From assembly GCA_029717555.1 (NCBI GenBank), contig JAMDHS010000049.1, positions 1 through 64,000 on the forward strand: a stretch of 64,000 bases of DNA, given 5' to 3'. The translations under genes and the position numbers were made by a program. This DNA comes from Peribolospora baueri (Eukaryota; Basidiomycota; Peribolosporomycetes; Peribolosporales; Peribolosporaceae). Below are positions 56,051-64,000 of the stretch, one piece after another; position 1 is the stretch's first letter; each line of letters begins with the position of its first letter. The notes under the pieces are model-generated. The model was not told the origin of the DNA and ran no database searches. It saw only the letters and a program-made list of their open reading frames with translations.

Positions 56051-57435
56051 CTATGATCGCTCCCCCGTCCTGTCCCGTTCGTCGTCATCACCGCCGTCTT
56101 GGTGCCGATGTCGATCCCTGCTACGACGGTGGTCACCTTCGTGGTGCCTATGCCTGTGTTCATGTCGACGGTGACGACGATGTCGAAGCTCTCCTCGTTC
56201 CCTGTCCTTCTCTGCCTCATTAGAGCGTTCAGGACTCCGACTCCGACTCCGACTTGTGCTTCTGCTTCGTCGACGCGCCTTTCCCCGTCGGCGATCTCCG
56301 TATACCTCAGCTCCTCCCTCCCTGTGCCGCTTCTTCTTCTTCTTCCCAGAATGACCCTCCTCCACCTTCTCCCTCTCCTCTCTCAACAAAGCCTCTACAG
56401 CCTCGTTCTTCTCCTTCTCCCGCTTGTAACCGAGCTTGTAGCCGCATCGCTCGCACAGCACAACCTTGACGAGAGCGTTCTTGCGTACCATCCGCGGCGT
56501 TAGCTGGTGTCCTACCGGGAGCGATGTTGCGGTCGTAGTGTTTGGTCCTGTCAAGGCGGTCACAGCCGACGTGCCCTCCGCTTCTACCTTTTCCTCTCCA
56601 GAGCCTCCGCCAGCACCGGCTTGAGCGGCACCGTCCCTAACGTCATCCCTATCGTCCGCAGCCTCCATATACCCAAAATTCATCTCGTACGCCGTCAAAC
56701 GAACACTCGGATCCAACCTAAGCGTCTCAATCTCTTCCGGACCGTCATCTTGGTAGACGGAGTGCTCTGGGTGAAGAGGACGATGGTGGTCGCATCGGAC
56801 GTTGCCACAGGTGAATTGACCAATGCCAGCAAGTACTTCTTCCTCCGTTCGCCAGCGGAGTGCAACCTTTACGGATATTCGTTCAAAAGAGGAGCGATTG
56901 AGATCGTACACAGCGTCTTTCCCGACCGGAAAACTGACAAAAGCAGAGGAAGGCACTCACGTTCCCGCTTTTGTAGTGCTTAAGATCAGCAACTGCAAAC
57001 TCCTTGAAAAGTGAAGCGTAGTATTTCGCCGCCACGGCTTGATCGTATGGCATCGTATCGGCGTTCTCTCCTTCTTCTCGGAGGAAACTTTGGGCCGCGG
57101 GGGAATGACGGAGAGGGTCAGCCAGCTTGCCAGCCAACACCCTCACCTGGAAGACTTATCGGCTATCACGAGTGTACGACTCACCGATGACTCTCCCTCA
57201 GCACATCCCAATCTGTCTTCCCCCGTGACGTCAATTCCCCTTCCTTCGTTCTGTCTCCGTGCCTCTCATACACCTTTACATACTGCCTCACATACCGGAT
57301 ATGCCTCGTCCACGCGTCCTCCCCGTTGAGTGTGTTTCGGAAGACGGAGCGCGCGTGGGTAGATTGCGTCGGCGCCAGTCGAGAACGAGAGGTAGTGGAA
57401 GGGGGTAGTGGTGGAGGTGTGGTGTGAGAAGGCAT
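56051..57435 (-). CDS. FRA10AC1 homologue, spliceosome-associated
   Basis: Three exons, in gene order 57435-57185, 57087-56961 and 56866-56051, join to 397 residues. Conserved FRA10AC1 blocks: TDWDVLRESHRFLREE across the first intron; AVAAKYYASLFKEFAVADL; then after the second intron LRWRTEEEVLAGIGQFTCGN with CDHHRPL; YEMNFGYME; and NALVKVVLCERCGYKLGYKREK. Paired cysteines (CGNVRCD and CERCG) suggest a zinc-binding site. The C-terminal about 110 residues are Lys, Arg/Ser and His-rich, like an RS domain. The human protein is found in spliceosome complexes and a nuclear role is expected. It is divergent from URA2 with 430 bases between starts. Confidence 0.9.
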
Positions 57436-57865
57436 AATGGATACTGGCAGTCGCTCAGCTCAGCTCAACCAGCTGTCTTTCACGTTTACTTCGAGCATGC
57501 CTTGATTGCAGAACGATGGTCCGAGCGCGCGGAGCGGAGGAAAACGGAGATGGACGGGGTTATGGAAAAAAGTGAGCGGTCGATGACTGGCTGCTGTTCG
57601 TTAGCACCTTCGTCTCTTCTCTTCTTCCTCCTTCTCTTTCCTCCTCTCTTCTCTTCTCTTCTCTCTTGTATCATAGTCGGCCCCTTGTCATCTATTATAT
57701 TATCTTTCCTCTTCTCTTGCCGACGAGGATCTCCATCGTTTTGACAAGCCGCCTCATTCGAGGCCCATCGGACGACTTCTCCCCCAAAAGGCTGCACTCG
57801 CATCGTCGTCCGTACCACCTTACTCCAGAGGCTCTCTCGGTTCAGCTCGTTCCGCTCTGGCGACT

Positions 57866-60800
57866 ATGGTGGTAGCGCCCTCAGAAACAGGCTTGAGTGG
57901 TGTGGCGGCTAACGGCGCCGCCGCTGGTCCCGCCTCGACGGCCATGTCTCGCTCGCCCTCGGCCACCGCCCTCGGCCACCCCGCCGCCCCCATCACTTGC
58001 CCCCCTCTCGACTCTATCGACCCCTCCACCTCCTCCAAGCTTACGTCTTCGCCCGACACGGCCGTTCTCGAGCTTGCTGATGGTACCGCGTATACTGGGT
58101 ACAGCTTCGGCGCCGAAGGAAAAAGCGTCTCGGGAGAATGTGTTTTCCAAACCGGTGAGTGCTCTCGAGGAAGAGACAGACGGAGGACCCCAGGATGTTA
58201 CCTTAAGCATGCCAACCTCCTTGAGACTCGATCGCTGATTACAACCTTGCTTCTGTGCTTGCCCATCGCTGTCCGACTGCTCTCCCCGTGGCCCCTCATG
58301 CAGGGATGGTCGGCTACGTCGAGTCTCTCACCGACCCTTCGTATGAGGGACAGATTCTCGTCATCACTTACCCTCTCGTCGGCAACTACGGCGTGCCTTC
58401 CCGTGATGATGCCGCCCAGTCGCTCCCGAACCTCCTTACCTCTTACTTCGAGTCTTCCCGCATCCACGTGGCTGCCCTTGTCATCAGTTACTATTCCGAA
58501 GATTTCAGCCACTATCTTGCTCAGTCCAGCTTGGGCGACTGGCTCAAGGAGAACGGCGTTCCAGCCATCTACGGTGTCGACACGCGCGCGCTCACCAAGA
58601 GGATCCGGGAGAAGGGCAGCATGCTCGGAAAGGTGCTCGTCAAGAGGGAGGGCGCCGATGCAAGCCATCTTCCAGGCCTCGATGCGGTTTCTGGTGCCTG
58701 GAGATCGCAGTACGTCGACATCCCCTGGCAGGATCCTAACGTAGAAAACCTCGTCGCCAAGGTCAGCCTGAAGGAGCCCAAAGCTTTCAAGCCGACCACC
58801 GCTACCGCCGACCCTGCCAACCCTCCCCAACACAAGCTTCATCCTTCCGGCCGACCGCTCCGAGTGTTGGCCATTGACGTCGGCATGAAGTATAACCAGA
58901 TCCGCTGCTTCACCGAGCGCGGTGTAGAGCTCAAGGTCGTCCCTTGGAATTACGACTTTTTGTCTGAGGCCGAAGCGTACGACGGCCTTTTCGTCTCCAA
59001 CGGACCCGGAGACCCGACGACCGTGAACGAGACGATCTTGCGCCTCCGTCAGCTCATTGAGCGTGGTGACATGCCCATATTCGGCATCTGTCTCGGTCAT
59101 CAGCTCCTCGCGCTCGCGGCCGGCGCCAAGACGCGCAAACTCAAGTACGGAAACCGTGGTCACAACATCCCTTGCACGGATCAGCTCTCCGACAGGTGCT
59201 ATATCACTAGCCAGAACCACGGTTACGAGGTCGACAGCAATACCCTCCCCGCTGGGTGGGAGGTACTTTTCGTCAACGCGAACGACGGCACCAATGAGGG
59301 CATCCGCTGCGTCGACAAGCCTTTTTTCTCCGTCCAGTTCCACCCCGAGTCGACCCCTGGTCCTCGAGACACTGAGTGGCTCTTCGACGTGTTCATCAAG
59401 AATGTGCAGGACTGCGCTGCTCTCAAGGCCTCCAAGCCGGCCGCGAAGGGCAACGAATTACCCGTGGCTCAGTTCCCCGGCGGACTCGCGGCGGAGAACG
59501 CGGCGGCATACCCGCGCTTGCGGCCTCAGAAGGTGCTGGTCCTCGGCTCTGGTGGTCTTTCTATCGGTCAAGCTGGGGAGTTCGACTACTCGGGCTCGCA
59601 GGCCATCAAGGCGCTCAAGGAGGAGGGCATTTACACTGTGCTCATCAATCCCAACATCGCCACCATCCAGACGAGCTCTGGCCTCGCCGACAAAGTCTAC
59701 TTCCTCCCCGTCACTCCCGAATTCGTGCTCAAGGTCATTCAGCACGAGCAGCCTGACGGTATCTACTGTACCTTCGGAGGGCAGACTGCGCTCAACGTAG
59801 GCATTAAGCTCAAGGACGAATTCGACCGTCTGGGTGTCAAGGTGCTTGGCACGCCCATCGACACCATCATCACCACTGAGGACAGAGAATTCTTCGCCAA
59901 CGCGATGGCCGAGATAGGCGAGCACTGCGCCCCCTCCGCCGCTGCCAATAACATGGACGAGGCACTCGCAGCGGCGAAGAGCATCGGCTACCCTGTCATT
60001 GTTCGCGCCGCCTATGCTCTCGGTGGCCTTGGATCCGGCTTCGCAAAGGACGAACAAGAGCTCACTGCGTTGTGCAATCGTGCATTCGCATCGAGCCCGC
60101 AGGTGCTTGTGGAGAAGAGCATGAAAGGCTGGAAGGAGATCGAGTATGAAGTCGTTAGGGACGGGAGAAACAACTGTATCACCGTTTGTAACATGGAGGT
60201 GAGCGTCAGGGAGTGTGGACCCGTCTACGTAGTTTTGCTCTTCTACGCTCTTCTCACCTCACCGCCGATGATCTGCTCTGTTCTCGCATAGAACTTCGAT
60301 CCTCTCGGCATCCACACCGGCGACTCGATCGTTGTCGCTCCGTCGCAAACGCTCTCTGATGAGGACTACAACATGCTCCGCACCACCGCCGTCAATGTCA
60401 TTCGCCACCTTGGCGTCGTAGGAGAGTGCAACATCCAGTACGCGCTCAACCCCTTCTCCAAGGAGTATTGTATTATCGAGGTCAACGCTCGTCTCTCTCG
60501 CTCCTCCGCCCTCGCTTCCAAGGCTACTGGCTACCCGCTCGCCTTCATAGCCGCCAAGCTCGGTCTTGGCATCCCTCTGAACGAAATTCGCAACACGGTC
60601 ACGAAGGAAACCAGCGCATGCTTCGAGCCGTCGCTCGACTATGTCGTGGTCAAAATGCCCCGGTGGGATCTCAAGAAGTTCATCCGCGTCTCTACATCCC
60701 TGGGCAGCAGCATGAAGAGCGTCGGCGAGGTCATGAGCATTGGCAGGACGTTCGAAGAGACGATTCAAAAGGCCATCCGGTCCATCGACCCTAGCTTCGA

Positions 60801-63800
60801 CGGCTTCGGAGCTAACTCCTACGCCGAGCCGCACGAGGTCGACCACGAGCTTTCGCATCCGAGCGACAAGCGCATCTTCGCCATCGCCAATGCCCTCGTC
60901 AGCGGGTATACCGTGGAGGACATTTGGAAAAAGAGCCACATCGACAAGTGGTTCCTTCGCAAGCTGGAGCGCATCACTCGCATGGAGAAGATTGTGTCCA
61001 ATTTCAATGCTACTACCCTCCCGCGTGAGATACTGCGTCAGGCCAAGCAGCTCGGCTTCTCTGACAAGCAGATCGCCAAGTCACTCGGCTCCACGGAGCT
61101 CGCCGTGCGTCGTCTGCGGCAGGAGGGTAATGTCATGCCGTTCGTCAAGCAGATCGACACCGTTGCAGCCGAATTCCCCGCACACACAAACTACCTCTAC
61201 ACCACGTTCAACGCCGTTGAGCACGACGTCTCGTTCGATGACATGGGCATCATGGTCCTGGGCTCGGGTGTCTACAGGATCGGCAGCTCGGTTGAGTTCG
61301 ACTGGTGCGCTGTGCGTGCCATCCGCACGCTGCGCGAGAACGGTTTCAAGACTGTCATGGTCAACTACAACCCGGAGACCGTATCGACGGACTACGACGA
61401 GTCGGACAGGCTTTACTTTGAGAATATTAGCTTGGAGACGGTGCTCGACATCTACGATACCGAGCGCTCCAAAGGCGTCATCCTCTCCATGGGGGGTCAG
61501 ACGCCCAACAACATCGCTCTGGCGCTCCATCGTCAGAACGTCAAAATCCTCGGCACGTCGCCGGAGATGATCGACACAGCGGAGAACAGGTACAAGTTCT
61601 CGCGCATGCTCGACAAGATCGGCGTCGACCAGCCTTTGTGGAAGGAGCTCACGAGCTTTGAAGAGGCGCACGAGTTCTGCAAGAGGTTCGGCTACCCCGT
61701 CCTCGTCAGGCCTTCTTACGTCCTGTCCGGCGCGGCGATGAACGTGGTCTACTCGCCCGATGACCTCTCCAATTACCTCTCGCAAGCCACTGCCGTGTCT
61801 CGCGAACATCCCGTGGTCATCTCCAAGTACATCGAGGAGGCCAAGGAGATTGAGATGGATGCCGTGGCGCGCGACGGCAAACTGGTCATGCACTTCATCT
61901 CTGAGCACATTGAAAATGCCGGCGTGCACTCGGGCGACGCGACGCTCATTCTTCCGCCTCAGGACCTGGACCCGGAGACGGTGCGGCGGATCGAGGCAGC
62001 GACGCAGAAGATCGGCGCGGCTCTGCACGTTACGGGGCCGTACAACATCCAGTTCATCGCTAAAAACAACGAGATCAAGGTCATCGAATGCAACCTTCGC
62101 GCGGCGAGGTCGTTCCCTTTCGTGAGCAAGGTCACGGGCATCGATGCCATCGAGATGGCCACAAAGGCCATGCTCGGCCTCCCCATCGAGCCGTATCCGC
62201 AAAACACCATGCCGGAGGAGTATGTCGGCGTCAAGGTTCCTCAGTTCTCGTTCAGCCGCCTCCTCGGTGCCGACCCCGTGCTCGGCGTCGAGATGGCCTC
62301 TACCGGCGAGGTGGCCGCTTTCGGAAAGAACAAATACGAGGCGTACTTGAAGGCCCTGCTTGCCAGCGCTATCAAGATTCCGCGCTCTGGTAGCGTCTTG
62401 CTCTCCGTCGGCTCGTTCAAGGAGAAGCTCGAAATCCTGCCGTCGGTGCGCAAGCTCCAGGCGCTCGGTTTCACGCTGTATGCCAGCGCGGGCACTGCTG
62501 ACTTCCTCAGCGAGTCAGGCGTTAATGTTCGCTACTTGGAGGCGCTGGACGAGGAACACATCGCGCCAAATGGCAGCATGGCCGCCGCGACGGGACCGGA
62601 CCTGAGCAAGAAGGAGTATGACATCTTCAGGATGCTCGCCTCTGGCGAGATTAAGCTTTATATTAACCTGCCCTCGCGCAACAAGTATCGTCGTCCGGCA
62701 TCGTTCGTCTCCAAGGGGTACAGGACCCGCCGTCTGGCCATCGATCGCGGCATCCCGCTGGTGACGAACATCAAGAACGTCAAAATTCTCGTCGAGGCTA
62801 TGAGCCGTTACCCCGGTCTCGAGGCCGACTTGAGTCTCAGTCCGGTCGACTCCAAGACGTCTCACAGGACCTACACGTTCCCTGGACTCATCAACTTCCA
62901 GGCTTTCCTCCCCAGCATCGCCGACCCAGCCGCCGGCGCTCGCGACCTCGCCGAGCTGACCAAAGCTTCTTTGGCCGGTGGTTTCACTCAGGTCCAGGTC
63001 GCGCCCAGTGGCCTCACGGCGAGCATTGAGGACGCTCGCACGCTCGAGATCGCCGAAGAGACTGTTGCTGGCGCGGCGCACTGCGACCTGTCCTTCGCGG
63101 TAACGGCGACGGCGGAGAACGCCGCTCGCTTGAGCGAGGTGTCTGACCGCGTCCGATCGCTGTACATCCCCTTCAACGCGTTCACCAACGCCAACATCAA
63201 CAAGGTCGCCGCCGTCGCCGCACACTTCGGCGCTTGGCCCGAGGACAAGCCGATCATCACAGACGCCAAGACGACGGACTTGGCATCGATTCTCTTGCTT
63301 GCCAGCTTGCACTCTCGCTCCATTCACGTCACCAACGTTACCTCTCGAGACGACATCCAGCTCATCGCGCTCAGCAAGGAGAAGTCGCTTAAGGTCACCT
63401 GTGACGTCTCTGTCTATTCGCTCTTCTTCACCTCTGAGATGTACCCCGCCTCGACGTGCTTGCCTACCGCAGCTGATCAGAAAGCGCTCTGGGACAGCCT
63501 GGCCGTTATCGATGCATTCTCCGTGGGCAGCACTCCTTACCAGCTCGCCCAGGAGCTCGGCTTCGTCGCGTCTCCTTGGTCGGGCATGGAGGAATGCTTG
63601 CTTCTCCTCTTGAACGCTGTCAATGAGGGTCGGCTCACGCTCGAGGATATCACCCTTCGTCTGCACGACAAGCCGAGGGAGATCTTCGACCTTCCAGAGC
63701 AGCCGCAGACAAGCATCGAGGTGGAGGTGGACAGGCGAGCGAGCGTGAGGAGTAGGGCTCAATGGAGCCCACTGGCCAAGCGCAGCATCATGGGTTCGCT

Positions 63801-64000
63801 CCACCGCGTCGTCGTACACGGCCAGACCGTCGTCCTGGACGGTAAGAGCCTGAGTGACGGTACCCTCGGCACTTACGTCTCCGCCTCCACGACGAGCGGC
63901 GCCAGGACGGCAAAGAGGAGGGAGAGCAAGCACCGCTTTTCAATTTCCAGCTCCAGCGGTCGGCCTCCCGTTGCCTTGTCCGCGTCTCCAATGCCCTCAA
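57866..64000 (+). CDS. URA2: Multifunctional pyrimidine protein URA2 (glutaminase, CPSase, DHOase-like, ATCase), 3' end beyond window
   Basis: Exons 57866-58154, 58304-60198 and 60292 to the edge give 1964 residues in frame. After a roughly 60-residue leader comes the carbamoyl phosphate synthase small-chain fold and glutamine amidotransferase, with catalytic Cys359 in FGICLGHQ and His443 in FHPES. The large CPSase follows with two ATP-grasp halves ([39 protein letters not shown]) and a C-terminal regulatory MGS segment ([11 protein letters not shown]). From about residue 1591 a dihydroorotase-like domain lacks the metal-binding His-X-His: [10 protein letters not shown] replaces it, as is known for fungal URA2. 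A Ser/Arg-rich linker precedes the aspartate transcarbamylase domain, which lies outside the window. The protein performs the first two steps of UMP synthesis in the cytosol and is inhibited by UTP in yeast. Confidence 0.96.

Noticed and set aside
60740-63613. Several long Ser/Arg-rich frames on both strands over URA2
   Set aside because: They are shadows of the conserved CPSase and DHOase-like reading frame.

Overview
This window is nuclear DNA from a fungus, almost certainly a basidiomycete. I infer this from GC-rich genes on both strands, many short (about 50-170 base) GT-AG introns that interrupt conserved domains, introns opening mostly with GTGAGT or GTAAGT, and a gene set typical of a compact basidiomycete genome (Zn2Cys6 regulator, GPI16, TRS120, SEC39, URA2). 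A red-yeast or smut-type yeast (Microbotryomycetes or a relative) is my best guess. The sequence shows no species-level marker.

Layout. 1-1472: left edge with a fragment of a dispersed repeat. 1473-5238: a LOG-type phosphoribohydrolase gene converging on a class I histone deacetylase gene. 6173-10409: a large Zn2Cys6 transcription factor. 11954-12043: tRNA-Ala(AGC) with an intron. 12256-14901: ORC5. 15080-20907: two inverted copies of a repeat, about 3.7 kb apart, enclosing one gene for a membrane protein with a spermidine-synthase-like domain. 21440-29401: GPI16 and TRS120, divergent from a 216-base shared promoter. 30371-34045: a PX-PB1 scaffold protein. 34046-37317: gene-poor, with a telomere-like 7-base repeat. 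37318-38103: a small secreted protein behind a TATA box. 38544-43989: DCD1 (dCMP deaminase) and SEC39, divergent. 44713-48343: an oligopeptide transporter. 48344-50960: gene-poor with microsatellites. 50961-53719: a membrane RING-H2 protein. 54588-55603: VPS55. 56051-57435: a FRA10AC1 homologue. 57866 to the edge: the URA2 multifunctional protein, cut by the window end.

The genes are mostly housekeeping and are not an operon-like pathway. Four serve membrane traffic or the secretory route (TRS120, SEC39, VPS55, GPI16). Two serve pyrimidine nucleotide supply (URA2, DCD1). Others serve replication (ORC5), chromatin (HDAC), splicing (FRA10AC1 homologue) and polarity (PX-PB1). The least ordinary part is 15.1-20.9 kb: near-identical inverted repeats facing each other around an uncharacterised membrane/aminopropyltransferase-like gene. 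Exon coordinates were built by hand from splice signals, reading frame and family homology. For most genes the joined exons sum exactly to an open frame. The RING gene has one unresolved junction.
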